Source: Candidatus Aminicenantota bacterium (GTDB taxonomy: Bacteria > Acidobacteriota > Aminicenantia > UBA2199). From it: a stretch of 48,506 nt of DNA. Of the stretch, positions 26,395 through 34,906 are shown one piece after another. Every line of letters begins with the position of its first letter. The stretch's first letter is position 1. The stretch lies in assembly GCA_026393835.1 (NCBI GenBank), contig JAPKZK010000088.1, forward strand, positions 1 to 48,506, given 5' to 3'. Below the pieces are notes generated by a model that saw nothing but the letters and a program-made list of their open reading frames with translations, was not told where the DNA came from and searched no databases. A program made the translations under genes and the position numbers.

Positions 26395-27117
26395 CTATGA
26401 TCCGGCGACTGCGATTAACGCCGGGCTCTCATCGGTATATTTATTTGCCGAAAAATCCCCATAATAAACCACCTCATTAAACCCGGCATCCTTTATTAAT
26501 GCGTCTAACTCACTATGAGTTAATGGATAAAGCAATACCTCATCCTGGAAATGTTTCCTTTCTTCTTTCAGGGTGAAGCGGGTTTGAAAATGCATGATAT
26601 GGTTGGCCCGGTCATAAATGTAATGGCGCTCGAAACGGACGTGCGGGGTATCGATGACCGGTAATTCGGTTATCCCCCCGGCCAACACATGTTCATAATT
26701 GACTACCTGGACAATAAACGTTCCTTGATTTTTTAACAAATCGAAAATCCTTTTAATAAACCGGCCTATTTCTTCCGGGGATTGCAAATGGACCATGGTA
26801 TTGCCCAGGCAGAACGCCATATCGAATGAGTGGGAAGCAAAATGGGCATCGATCTCCATCATATCCATGGTTTCAAAATCGACCTTTAAGCCGCGGTTGG
26901 CCGCATCTTTCTTTGCCGTTTCGATCATAGCGGCATCAAGGTCGACGCCGGTCACATCGTGACCGTCCCGGGCCAGGGCCGCCGCCAATTGGCCCACGGC
27001 GCAGCCGGTATCCAATACCCGGCTGCGCAGCCCTTTTAAAAATGACCGTACAAAAGATATGGTCGCCTCTTTTAAGGGAAATATCTCTTTGTAATATGGC
27101 GCTATCGATCGATACAT
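26395..27117 (-). CDS. Class I SAM-dependent methyltransferase
   Basis: A 240-residue protein with a Rossmann methyltransferase fold. Motif I is VLDTGCAVGQLA (residues ~34-45), the acidic end of strand 2 is VTGVDLD, and motif III-like residues MAFCLGNTMVHL follow near 105. The C-terminal half has the beta meander seen in small-molecule methyltransferases of the Methyltransf_25/11 type. The substrate cannot be told. It is on the same strand as pdxJ, with about 105 bases between, but that gap carries a TTCGCGGTCC repeat and no promoter is evident. Confidence 0.85.
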   Translation of the reverse strand: MYRSIAPYYKEIFPLKEATISFVRSFLKGLRSRVLDTGCAVGQLAAALARDGHDVTGVDLDAAMIETAKKDAANRGLKVDFETMDMMEIDAHFASHSFDMAFCLGNTMVHLQSPEEIGRFIKRIFDLLKNQGTFIVQVVNYEHVLAGGITELPVIDTPHVRFERHYIYDRANHIMHFQTRFTLKEERKHFQDEVLLYPLTHSELDALIKDAGFNEVVYYGDFSANKYTDESPALIAVAGS

Positions 27118-27222
27118 GGTTTCATAATGCGAGCTTCGGATTTATTGTCATTTTAGCCACCAAGGCACCAAGGTTTTTTTCTTCGCGGTCCTTCGCGTTC
27201 TTCGCGGCTATTTTCATGGCGG

Positions 27223-27933
27223 TTATTCGATTAATCTTTTCATATTGATGACGGCGTTTTTCAGGCCGATGAAAACGGCATTGGCAATGATCGAATGTCC
27301 GATGTTCAATTCGACGATCTCCTTCATGGCCGCAATCGGTCCCACATTCCGGTACGTTATACCATGACCGGCCAGGATTTTAAAATCCATCTTATGGGAA
27401 AACGCAACCGCCTTTTTTAACTTTTCCAACTCCTGGTCCCTGAAACCGGATTTCCAATGTTTCGCATACTCGCCGGTGTTGAGCTCGACTACCCGGATGC
27501 CCCGCTTGTAACACGCCTTTAACTGCTCGATGTCCGGGTCCACGAAAACGGAAACTTCGATCCCGGCGGATTTTAAATGTCCCGCCACCTCTTCGATCTT
27601 CTCGCCATACATCACCACGTCCAGGCCGCCCGTGGTGGTGATTTCCGCGGCGGTCTCCGGCACCAACGTACAAACATCCGGCTTGTACTTCAACGCCATT
27701 TTCACCATCTCCATGGTAATGGCCATCTCCAGGTTCAATTTGGTTTTCACTACCTGGCGCAGCAGTTCCAGGTCCCTGTCCTGGATGTGCCGGCGGTCTT
27801 GCCGCAAATGAATGGTTATGCCATCCGCCCCGGCTAACTCCGCAATGACCGCGGCATAAACGGGATCAGGCTCATCGGCCATCCGCGCCTGCCGGATGGT
27901 TGCTATATGATCGATATTTACACCCAATTTCAT
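27223..27933 (-). CDS. pdxJ: Pyridoxine 5'-phosphate synthase
   Basis: A 236-residue PdxJ, which condenses 1-deoxyxylulose 5-phosphate with 3-amino-2-oxopropyl phosphate to give pyridoxine phosphate. It starts with the family's MKLGVNIDHIATIRQAR, and the ITIHLRQDRRHI, CTLVPE and GHGITYRNV motifs are all in place; the last holds the phosphate-binding loop. I place the start at the ATG at 27933, behind AAGGAG, instead of 15 codons further upstream. It lies downstream of glmM on the same strand, with a 141-base inverted-repeat element between. Confidence 0.95.
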   Translation of the reverse strand: MKLGVNIDHIATIRQARMADEPDPVYAAVIAELAGADGITIHLRQDRRHIQDRDLELLRQVVKTKLNLEMAITMEMVKMALKYKPDVCTLVPETAAEITTTGGLDVVMYGEKIEEVAGHLKSAGIEVSVFVDPDIEQLKACYKRGIRVVELNTGEYAKHWKSGFRDQELEKLKKAVAFSHKMDFKILAGHGITYRNVGPIAAMKEIVELNIGHSIIANAVFIGLKNAVINMKRLIE

Positions 27934-27985
27934 GTTATTCTCCTTTTTTTCTGCGCCCGCGAAACACGCGAAACACACGAAAAAC

Positions 27986-28126
27986 TAGCCACGGACGAAC
28001 ACGGACAGACACGGACTAGAATGTATAAAATATGAATAAAAAAATCCGTGCGAATCTGTGTAATCTGTGGACTTATGTTTTTTTCTTCTGTTTTAGTCCG
28101 TGTTTGTCCGTGTTCGTCCGTGGCTA
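27986..28126. repeat. 141-base element with 33-base inverted arms
   Basis: The left arm at 27986-28018 and the right arm at 28094-28126 are reverse complements with one mismatch, both built from the ACGGACGAACACGGAC unit. The element lies between glmM and pdxJ and could fold into a long hairpin in the shared transcript. It is the only complete two-armed copy of this repeat seen in the window. Confidence 0.85.
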
Positions 28127-28132
28127 AATATT

Positions 28133-29488
28133 TCATTTTCCTATGGCTAATTTTATTAAATATTCAAATTTTCTCATATATTCATGGATGACGGCTTGTT
28201 CTTCGGATTCCAGCATGACCCGGATCCTGGGTTCCGTGCCCGAATAGCGGATCAATACCCTGGAATTCATCCCGTGCCGGGCGTCGAATTCCCGGATCAT
28301 ATCGTTCAATTGATCCCATTGGTCCAGGTCGCGCTTTTCCCGGATAGGGATATTTTTCAACACCTGGGGGTATAGATGGAGGTTACGGAACACCTCCCCG
28401 GGGGTCATTCCAAAATGAAAAAGCGCCCTCAAGAAAAAAAGCGCCGTCAGGATACCGTCCCCGGTTTTCTGGAACGCCCTTAAAATCGTATGCCCCGACT
28501 GCTCACCCCCCAGGATGGACTGCTGCTTTTTCATTTCTTCGTATACGTACTTGTCGCCGACGGGCGTCCTGGCATACTGCACGCCCATTTGATCAAGCGC
28601 TTTCTCCAACCCCAGGTTCCCCATAACCGTACCCACTGCCACCTTATTAAAATCATGGTCGGTTTCAAGGAAATAGCGGGCAATCAGGTAAAGCGTATGG
28701 TCGCCGTCCAGCGTATTGCCTTCCGGGTCCGCCATGATTACCCGGTCACCGTCGCCGTCAAAGGCAATCCCCAGGTCTGCCCGTTCTTCCTTCACCCGCC
28801 GCAGCAGCATGGCCGTATCGGTAGAACCGCAGCCCCGGTTAATGTTCCTGCCGTCCGGCGCGTTATTGATAACCACCGGGACAAACCCCGCCTGTTTAAA
28901 AATCGCCGGCGCCTCTGCGAACACTGCGCCATTGGCGCAATCCAAAACGATCTTAAATTCCTCTACCTTTATGGGGTCTAATTGCGACGCCACATTGGTC
29001 AAAAAATTCCGGTAAATACCCCTGGCGCCGTCGCCCACGGGTTCAACCGCGGCCTCAAGCTCCACGGGCTCCCCGATATTAAAAAAAACTTCTTCCAGTT
29101 CCTGCTCCAGGCGCACGGGAATCTTTTCCCCATCGCCCTTGAAAATCTTTATGCCGTTGTCTGTCCAGGGGTTGTGGGAAGCCGTGATCATAATCCCAAA
29201 ATCGAAATCATCATGGTCCGTGATAAATGACAGACCCGGGGTCGGAATGACGCCGCAGTCAGAGATATCCCATTTAGCGGACATACCCGAAATACCTGAT
29301 GACAGCAGGCGCATGATGGTTTCACTCGACTGCCGCGTATCTCTACCGATTACAATCCTCGATCCCCACAACACCCGGCCCACGGCATTGCCCAGTTTTA
29401 CCACCGATACCCTGTCCAGCGGGTACTGCCCATATATCGAACGAATCCCGTCTGTGCCGAATAAACGATTGTCCTTTACATTACTCAT
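28133..29488 (-). CDS. glmM: Phosphoglucosamine mutase
   Basis: A 451-residue alpha-D-phosphohexomutase. The N terminus LFGTDGIRSIYG, the phosphoserine loop TASHNPW (S104), the metal loop DGDGDR (D244, D246, D248) and the C-terminal phosphate site RYSGTEPRIRVM are all intact. GlmM converts glucosamine 6-phosphate to glucosamine 1-phosphate for peptidoglycan and LPS precursors. The GlmM identity, as opposed to a phosphomannomutase, is supported by the position directly behind cdaA-cdaR, a classical order. It overlaps cdaR by 8 bases. Confidence 0.9.
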   Translation of the reverse strand: MSNVKDNRLFGTDGIRSIYGQYPLDRVSVVKLGNAVGRVLWGSRIVIGRDTRQSSETIMRLLSSGISGMSAKWDISDCGVIPTPGLSFITDHDDFDFGIMITASHNPWTDNGIKIFKGDGEKIPVRLEQELEEVFFNIGEPVELEAAVEPVGDGARGIYRNFLTNVASQLDPIKVEEFKIVLDCANGAVFAEAPAIFKQAGFVPVVINNAPDGRNINRGCGSTDTAMLLRRVKEERADLGIAFDGDGDRVIMADPEGNTLDGDHTLYLIARYFLETDHDFNKVAVGTVMGNLGLEKALDQMGVQYARTPVGDKYVYEEMKKQQSILGGEQSGHTILRAFQKTGDGILTALFFLRALFHFGMTPGEVFRNLHLYPQVLKNIPIREKRDLDQWDQLNDMIREFDARHGMNSRVLIRYSGTEPRIRVMLESEEQAVIHEYMRKFEYLIKLAIGK

Positions 29489-30155
29489 TTTTCTTCTTAT
29501 GAGTATCCTCTATCTCGACAAAAACTTCCACTTCATCCGTATCCATTCGTAGTATTTCCTTTTCTTTTTTCAATAAAACTTTGACGGTCTTGCTTTCCCG
29601 GATTTCCGAAAGATTCACATATTCGGCGCCCTCGACATAGGTAATGGTCCCGATATCGGGTTTATAACCGGAGATTTTAATTTTGTCCGGCGCCACCCTG
29701 CGGTCGATTAAGTGCATTCCATTGGGAACCGCCCCTTTATACCGTATTCTTACATTTACTTCTTTGGTGATGAACTCCTTGGTGGTTATCTCGATCATCC
29801 GGGGTTGAACCGCCAGGATATGTATCCCCTTGGGTAATTGAATGTAATCCTCGGTAAAATAACTAAGCCGTGTGCCTTCGGTAATATCCTTCAAATCGAT
29901 CATTATTTTGAAATCGTCGGGTTCGATCTGCGCCAGTTCTTTGGTGGTGCCCCTTACCCGCACCTGCACTTTTTCCGGCCTGACATTACTGACATCGATA
30001 CTTTTGGCCACATTGGAATATTCCACGCGGCATTCCAGGTTTTTTTCCGCATAAGAACGTTCTTTGCCGGTAATCATGGCCCATACGAAAAAGGCCAGGA
30101 ACAACGCCAGGACTTTCAGGCCCAGGTTCCCGGTAATTATCTTATCTATTTTCAT
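29481..30155 (-). CDS. cdaR: YbbR-like protein, CdaR-type regulator
   Basis: A 224-residue protein with one N-terminal membrane helix (GLKVLALFLAFFVWAMITG, residues ~12-30) and an extracytoplasmic part with two YbbR-like domains, recognised by segments such as RPEKVQVRVRG, IQLPKGIHILAVQP and PDKIKISGY. In Gram-positive bacteria CdaR binds the membrane diadenylate cyclase and modulates its activity and its link to GlmM. Here it sits between cdaA and glmM in the same direction and overlaps glmM by 8 bases, so the regulatory role is likely conserved. Confidence 0.85.
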   Translation of the reverse strand: MKIDKIITGNLGLKVLALFLAFFVWAMITGKERSYAEKNLECRVEYSNVAKSIDVSNVRPEKVQVRVRGTTKELAQIEPDDFKIMIDLKDITEGTRLSYFTEDYIQLPKGIHILAVQPRMIEITTKEFITKEVNVRIRYKGAVPNGMHLIDRRVAPDKIKISGYKPDIGTITYVEGAEYVNLSEIRESKTVKVLLKKEKEILRMDTDEVEVFVEIEDTHKKKNE

Positions 30156-30160
30156 CGTTC

Positions 30161-30212
30161 GTCACACTTCACACTTCACACTTCACACTTCACCCGCCAC
30201 ACGTCACACTTC
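30161..30212. repeat. CACACTTCA micro-repeat between cdaA and cdaR
   Basis: Eight- to nine-base CACACTTCA units run in tandem, partly degenerate at the end, in the short gap between cdaA and cdaR. Confidence 0.75.
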
Positions 30213-30962
30213 AAAGTGGGTCAGGCGGTTTTTTAAGCCTTCCCTGTCCAGGCCGCGGATCAGTTCACCGTTGACCGCCAGGGAAATCCTGCCGGTCTCC
30301 TCAGAGACAACCACGGCCAGGCAATCGGTTTGCTGGGTGATGCCGATGGCGGCCAGGTGCCGCGTACCGCCGGAACTCAATTCCAACATCGGCGGTAGTT
30401 GAAAAAAACAGCGGGCCATCTGGACCCGGTCTTTACTAATCACTACTGCGCCGTCATGCAATGGTGAATTGGGAGTGAAAATGGTCAGTAATAGGTCTTT
30501 ATCCACGAGGGCGTCGATCTTTACCGGCCGGTTCACGTAATTCTTCACCTCTATCTCGCGCTCGATGGCGATAATCGCCCCGATCCTGGCCAGGGACAGG
30601 GCCACCACCGTATTGACGATCTCATCCTTGACGCTGGCTTGCCCGGCCAGGTGGTACCGGCTCCTCAGTTTACTCCCGATCTCCGTCAGTATCGCCCGCA
30701 ACTCATCCTGGAACAATACGATAATGGTGAAAACCAGGTACGGAAGAGCATTCTCCAGGATAAAAGAAAAAGCGGTTAATTCCAGCAACCCGGCAATAAG
30801 GGCAAGAATCCCGATGGATAAAAGCCCTACCGCCATCTGGTAGGACCGGGTGCCTTTGATCAACAGCAGCAAATAATAGAAGAGCAAAAAAAGAAAAAAA
30901 ATATCGATGATATCCGTAATGAAAAACTTTGAGAAGGCGTTAAATATGTATTCAAAGATCAT
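30204..30962 (-). CDS. cdaA: Diadenylate cyclase (c-di-AMP synthase), CdaA type
   Basis: A 252-residue membrane-bound cyclase. Three hydrophobic helices occupy residues ~12-85, then an amphipathic linker, then the DAC domain with the DGA motif at 170-172 (SPLHDGAVV) and the second active-site motif GTRHLAA at 199-205. In characterised enzymes this second motif is GTRHR; here leucine 203 replaces the second arginine of the RHR motif, so activity may be altered. The rest of the domain, including VVSEETGRISLAVNG, is typical. Its start overlaps the ftsH stop (TAATG), and cdaR and glmM follow, giving the conserved ftsH/cdaA/cdaR/glmM neighbourhood. Confidence 0.9.
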   Translation of the reverse strand: MIFEYIFNAFSKFFITDIIDIFFLFLLFYYLLLLIKGTRSYQMAVGLLSIGILALIAGLLELTAFSFILENALPYLVFTIIVLFQDELRAILTEIGSKLRSRYHLAGQASVKDEIVNTVVALSLARIGAIIAIEREIEVKNYVNRPVKIDALVDKDLLLTIFTPNSPLHDGAVVISKDRVQMARCFFQLPPMLELSSGGTRHLAAIGITQQTDCLAVVVSEETGRISLAVNGELIRGLDREGLKNRLTHFEV

Positions 30963-32935
30963 TACCCTGCCTTTGGTTCTTCCGCGTCTTCCGCTTCTTC
31001 CGCTTCTTCCCCGGTTTCATTTTCATCAAGGGGCCCCTGGCCGTCGCCCGCGGGAGTTTTGCCATTCTTCTCCTTTTTTTCTTTATCGTTATCCATCGGT
31101 TTCAGTTCCTTTCCCGCCAGGATATCGTTGATCTCGTCGGAGGAAAGGGATTCCCGTTCCAGCAGCATTTTAGCGATAATTTCCACTTTCTCGCTGTTTG
31201 CCAGTATGACCTTCCGGGCGCGGTCATAGGAGCTGTCGATAAGCCGTTTGATGGCCTGGTCGATTTTCCTGGCGGTTTCCTCAGAGTACTGGTTGTGGTT
31301 CATCAGGTCCCGGCCCAGGAAGATAAAATCATCTCTCTGGCTGTAATGAATGGGGCCGAGATCGGACATACCCCAGTCGCAGACCATTTGACGGGCAATG
31401 GCGGTGGCCCTTTCAAAGTCATTACCGGCGCCGCTGGTGAGTTTGTTTAGAAAGGTTTCTTCCGAAATCCGGCCGCCCAGCAGGACGCACAACTGGGCTT
31501 CCAGGTAATCCTTGGAATAGGAATACTTATCATCCAGGGGTAATTGCTGCGTTTGGCCCAGCGCCATGCCCCTGGGGATGATGGATACTTTGTGCAAAGG
31601 GTCGGCGTCTTTTTCCAGTGCGGCGATCAGGGCATGCCCGGCCTCATGGTAGGCGGTTATTTCTTTTTCTTTCTCCGAGATGATCATGCTTTTACGTTCC
31701 GCCCCCATTAACACTTTATCTTTGGCATATTCGAAATCTTTCATATCGATTTTTTTCTTGCCCCGCCTGGATGCGTAGAGGGCCGCTTCGTTGATCAGGT
31801 TGGCCAGGTCCGCGCCGGTAAATCCCGGCGTGGAACGGGCCAGCACTTTCAGGTCCACTTCTTTGCCCAGCGGCACCTTGCGGATATGCACTTTTAGGAT
31901 ATCTTCCCTGCCCCTTACATCCGGGGTGGGGACCGTGATCCTGCGGTCGAAACGCCCGGGCCTCAGCAGGGCGGAATCCAGGATATCCGGGCGGTTGGTG
32001 GCGGCGATGATAATGATTCCCACGTTGGGATCGAAACCGTCCATTTCCACCAGCAGGGCGTTCAGGGTTTGTTCCCGTTCGTCGTGGCCGCCGCCCATGC
32101 CGGCGCCGCGCTGTCTTCCTACGGCGTCGATCTCATCGATAAAGACCAGGCAGGGGGAATGTTTTTTACCTTCCTCGAAAAGGTCCCTTACCCGTGAAGC
32201 GCCCACACCCACGAACAACTCCACGAAATCCGAACCGGAAATGGAAAAGAAAGGTACTTTGGCCTCGCCGGCAATGGCCCTGGCCAAAAGAGTTTTCCCG
32301 GTTCCCGGGGGGCCGATCAGCAAAACGCCCCTGGGGATTCTGCCGCCCAACCGTTGAAACTTCTTGGGCTCTTTCAAGAAATCGATGATTTCTTGCAGTT
32401 CGTCTTTGGCTTCATCGATGCCGGCCACGTCCTTAAATGTCACTTTTTCTTTTTCCCCGACAAACAGCCGCGCCCTGCTTTTTCCAAAGGAAAAGGCCCT
32501 GCCGCCCATTTGCTGGCGCATCATTACGACCCAGAAAACCATCAGCACCAGGAGGGGGCCCCAGGAGAAAAGCATGGTAAGCCATTCATTTTTATTCAAC
32601 TCTTCGACATCCGTTTTAACTCCCTTCTGGATGAGTTTATTGTAAACATCCGGGTAATCGGAAGGAATGGCGGTTTTATAGCTGACCACCACACCCTCTT
32701 CTACCGTCATCTTGCCTTTCACTACATTGCTGCTCACTTCAGCGGTTTCTATCTTATTATTCTCGACGTTCTGCATGAATTCGGAGAAAGACAGTTTTTT
32801 TTCCTGGCTTTTGGGGAAGTTTCCCATCCAGCTCCAGAGAAAGATGATAATGAGCAGTGAAAAGATCCAGAACCAAAGGCCACTGGGGGCCTTTTGTTTC
32901 ATATTCATATTTTTCATATTTTTCATATCCGACAT
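30962..32935 (-). CDS. ftsH: ATP-dependent zinc metalloprotease FtsH
   Basis: A 657-residue membrane-anchored AAA+ protease. Two N-terminal membrane helices (~21-38 and ~119-139) flank a periplasmic domain. The AAA module has Walker A GPPGTGKT (208-215), Walker B LVFIDEID (263-270) and the second region of homology AATNRPDILDSALLRPGRFD. The zinc site HEAGH is at 430-434. The C-terminal tail is acidic and low in complexity. I chose the ATG at 32935 because an AAAAAGGG Shine-Dalgarno precedes it and the extra 32 upstream codons are unlike FtsH. It degrades unneeded or misfolded membrane proteins. First gene of the ftsH-cdaA-cdaR-glmM run. Confidence 0.95.
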   Translation of the reverse strand: MSDMKNMKNMNMKQKAPSGLWFWIFSLLIIIFLWSWMGNFPKSQEKKLSFSEFMQNVENNKIETAEVSSNVVKGKMTVEEGVVVSYKTAIPSDYPDVYNKLIQKGVKTDVEELNKNEWLTMLFSWGPLLVLMVFWVVMMRQQMGGRAFSFGKSRARLFVGEKEKVTFKDVAGIDEAKDELQEIIDFLKEPKKFQRLGGRIPRGVLLIGPPGTGKTLLARAIAGEAKVPFFSISGSDFVELFVGVGASRVRDLFEEGKKHSPCLVFIDEIDAVGRQRGAGMGGGHDEREQTLNALLVEMDGFDPNVGIIIIAATNRPDILDSALLRPGRFDRRITVPTPDVRGREDILKVHIRKVPLGKEVDLKVLARSTPGFTGADLANLINEAALYASRRGKKKIDMKDFEYAKDKVLMGAERKSMIISEKEKEITAYHEAGHALIAALEKDADPLHKVSIIPRGMALGQTQQLPLDDKYSYSKDYLEAQLCVLLGGRISEETFLNKLTSGAGNDFERATAIARQMVCDWGMSDLGPIHYSQRDDFIFLGRDLMNHNQYSEETARKIDQAIKRLIDSSYDRARKVILANSEKVEIIAKMLLERESLSSDEINDILAGKELKPMDNDKEKKEKNGKTPAGDGQGPLDENETGEEAEEAEDAEEPKAG

Positions 32936-32962
32936 TTGTTTACCCTTTTTTAACCATTGGTT

Positions 32963-32971
32963 ATTATACCA
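32963..32971 (-). promoter_or_regulatory. Extended -10 promoter for ftsH
   Basis: On the minus strand the sequence reads TGGTATAAT, an extended -10 element, about 28 bases before the chosen ftsH start. No good -35 box is seen, as is usual for extended -10 promoters. Confidence 0.5.
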
Positions 32972-33066
32972 CAAATAATACGGTGATAAAACAATCATTC
33001 TAATTTTACCAGGGTTGGGGCGCCGCCCCATTTTTAAAAATTAAGCTTTTCGGCGCCGGGCTGATT

Positions 33067-33315
33067 ATGGGCATGGATGAACTGCCCTGCCTGGGCGTGG
33101 CTATTCAACCGGAACTGGACTCGGAGTTGTTCAATATCAAAGAGTCGCTGGTGGAGGGTGAATGGCTGGAACCGGGCGAGGCCATGGTAGACAAACTCCG
33201 GGGCGATCCCGGGACCGTAATGACGATTAAAAAGATCGATTTCGATATCCCCATTCCTGATGAAATGTTCAGTGAAAGGGAGTTGCTGAAGAAAACAAGC
33301 AGTCCCACGAATTAG
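33067..33315 (+). pseudogene. Relic joining an ABC permease piece to a LolA-like tail
   Basis: An 82-codon frame without a Shine-Dalgarno. The first half (LPCLGVAIQPELD, then SLVEGEWLEPGEAMV) looks like the periplasmic part of a MacB/LolE-type permease (the 'G.DP..E....L...LVEGRWL' region). The second half (VMTIKKIDFDIPIPDEMF) looks like the C terminus of an outer-membrane lipoprotein-sorting (LolA/DUF4292-like) protein. These gene types often neighbour each other, so a large internal deletion could have joined the two ends. Both matches are by eye and weak. Confidence 0.35.
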
Positions 33316-33364
33316 CCGTTAGCCGCGAAGAACGGGAAGGACCGCGAAGAAAAAGAAAAAAATT

Positions 33365-34678
33365 CTAAACCTCTGCTAATGCACTGGAAACAGCATATAA
33401 CGGGTATTGTTTGATCTTTCTGTCCACACCGTAATTGCGCTGGGAAAACTGCAAACCATAAGGACTGTTTTTTTTCTTTTCCAGGAAAACCTGTATACTT
33501 TTTAATGAGCCGGTTTTTCCACTTTTAACTTCTACCGGGACCACACCACCGTTAACGGCGGTAATATAATCCACTTCCGCCATACACCCGCTTTGTTCCT
33601 GCGCCCAGTAATGCAGTTGGTTCTTCATAAAAGGTGAGCCATACGCCAATAACTCCTGTCCCACAAAGGATTCGGTGATTGCCCCCCGGTTGACAATGGT
33701 ATGGACGGGGTCCAAAATCCATTGCCCGTAATCGATGCCCAGCAGCGATTGGGCCAGGGCAATATCCAGGAATATCACTTTACTCACCAGGGGGTTTACT
33801 TCCGCGCCCAGGGGCAAACCATTGGCCGCAGAGTGGTAAACGATATGCACAACCCCTGCTTTTGCTAAAAGCTCCAGGGCAGGCCTCAGGTCCCTGGCCC
33901 GGACATGAGGAGATACCGCTGTAAATACAAACTTTTTTCCTAATAACCGCGGGATCGAATCAAAAACCATCTCCACGTATTCCTGTTTTCGTTTTTTAGC
34001 ATATTTGGCAAAATCCTGGCGGTAGGTTTCGATTAGCAATTGGTGGACTTTCAGACAGGTTTTAAAATTACCCGTCTCAATCCATTTTTGCACGGCTTCG
34101 GGCATCCCCCCCACGGCCATATATTCTCCAATTAGTCCCAATAATTTATTATGAAGGATTTCGGGGAACTCTGCCGCGGGATCGTGATGAAGAATTTCAT
34201 GTCGTAAACGTTCATTACCTGAAGCAGTTAAAAACTCCATAAAAGATAAGGGATACAAATAAAGCGGTATTACCCGGCCTACGGGAATTCCTAATTCCTC
34301 GATGGTAAATTCCAGCAGCGAACCCGCCGCGATGATATGCAATAGGGGCATTTTTTCATAAAAATAGCGCAAGGCAGTAATGGCTTTGGGGCACTCCTGG
34401 ATTTCATCGAGAAATAACAGGGTTTCACCGGGTGTGATATCCTTGCCAAGAGCAATGGCAAGATCGCGAGTAATGCGAACCGGGTCCAGGTCCTTTTCAA
34501 ATAATAATTTCAACCCGGGCTCCAACTCGAAATTAATCTCGACAAAACCCGGGAACTCCCGGCCCAATTCCCTGGCCAGGTAACTTTTTCCCACCTGACG
34601 CGCCCCCCTGAGCAGTAAAGGCTTTCTATCCCCATCCGTTTGCCATGCTTTAAGATGAAACATCAAATCTCTTTTCAT
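33365..34678 (-). CDS. ATP-binding protein, AAA_14 plus DUF4143
   Basis: A 437-residue protein of a family common in accessory regions. The N-terminal AAA_14 domain has Walker A GARQVGKS (25-32) and Walker B LLFLDEIQE with D91 and E92. The C-terminal DUF4143 half carries a nuclease-like VEVKSG segment near residue 390 (D-x-n-E-x-K pattern with VDYI upstream). The biochemical role is not established; such proteins have been suspected of acting in DNA transactions or conflict systems. It has its own promoter with three 33-base repeats across it. Confidence 0.85.
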   Translation of the reverse strand: MKRDLMFHLKAWQTDGDRKPLLLRGARQVGKSYLARELGREFPGFVEINFELEPGLKLLFEKDLDPVRITRDLAIALGKDITPGETLLFLDEIQECPKAITALRYFYEKMPLLHIIAAGSLLEFTIEELGIPVGRVIPLYLYPLSFMEFLTASGNERLRHEILHHDPAAEFPEILHNKLLGLIGEYMAVGGMPEAVQKWIETGNFKTCLKVHQLLIETYRQDFAKYAKKRKQEYVEMVFDSIPRLLGKKFVFTAVSPHVRARDLRPALELLAKAGVVHIVYHSAANGLPLGAEVNPLVSKVIFLDIALAQSLLGIDYGQWILDPVHTIVNRGAITESFVGQELLAYGSPFMKNQLHYWAQEQSGCMAEVDYITAVNGGVVPVEVKSGKTGSLKSIQVFLEKKKNSPYGLQFSQRNYGVDRKIKQYPLYAVSSALAEV

Positions 34679-34719
34679 ACTAACAACACCTGTTAATCTT
34701 ATCTTTTGTCATACCGGTC

Positions 34720-34748
34720 ATTATAATCCTCTTTTGGTTGAAATGCAA
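34720..34748 (-). promoter_or_regulatory. Promoter of the AAA_14/DUF4143 gene
   Basis: On the minus strand TTGCAT (34748-34743) and a perfect TATAAT (34725-34720) are 17 bases apart, about 40 bases before the start codon. A copy of the TTTTGGTTGAA repeat fills the spacer. Confidence 0.6.
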
Positions 34749-34808
34749 GGGTGTTTTCGCTAATTTTTGGTTGAAAATAGGGGGTGATTTGTTTCATTTT
34801 TGGTTGAA
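34732..34808. repeat. Three TTTTGGTTGAA repeats at exactly 33-base spacing
   Basis: Identical 11-base motifs begin at 34732, 34765 and 34798. The first two are followed by similar sequence (AGGGT or GGGGT, then GTTTTC or GATTTG), so the full unit is 33 bases, about three helical turns. The set lies between the divergent genes at 34678 and 34907, with the first copy between the -10 and -35 boxes of the minus-strand promoter. It looks like an operator array. Confidence 0.75.
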
Positions 34809-34906
34809 GGGAAAAGAGGACATACAAGAAAAAGCCCATAAAAACAGTCGAAATACTTGAAACCGGGGGGATTTTATATTAAAATATACGATGAGGTTGG
34901 TATGAT

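Noticed and set aside
31791..32357. 188-codon plus-strand frame within ftsH
   Set aside because: Antisense shadow of conserved FtsH motifs.
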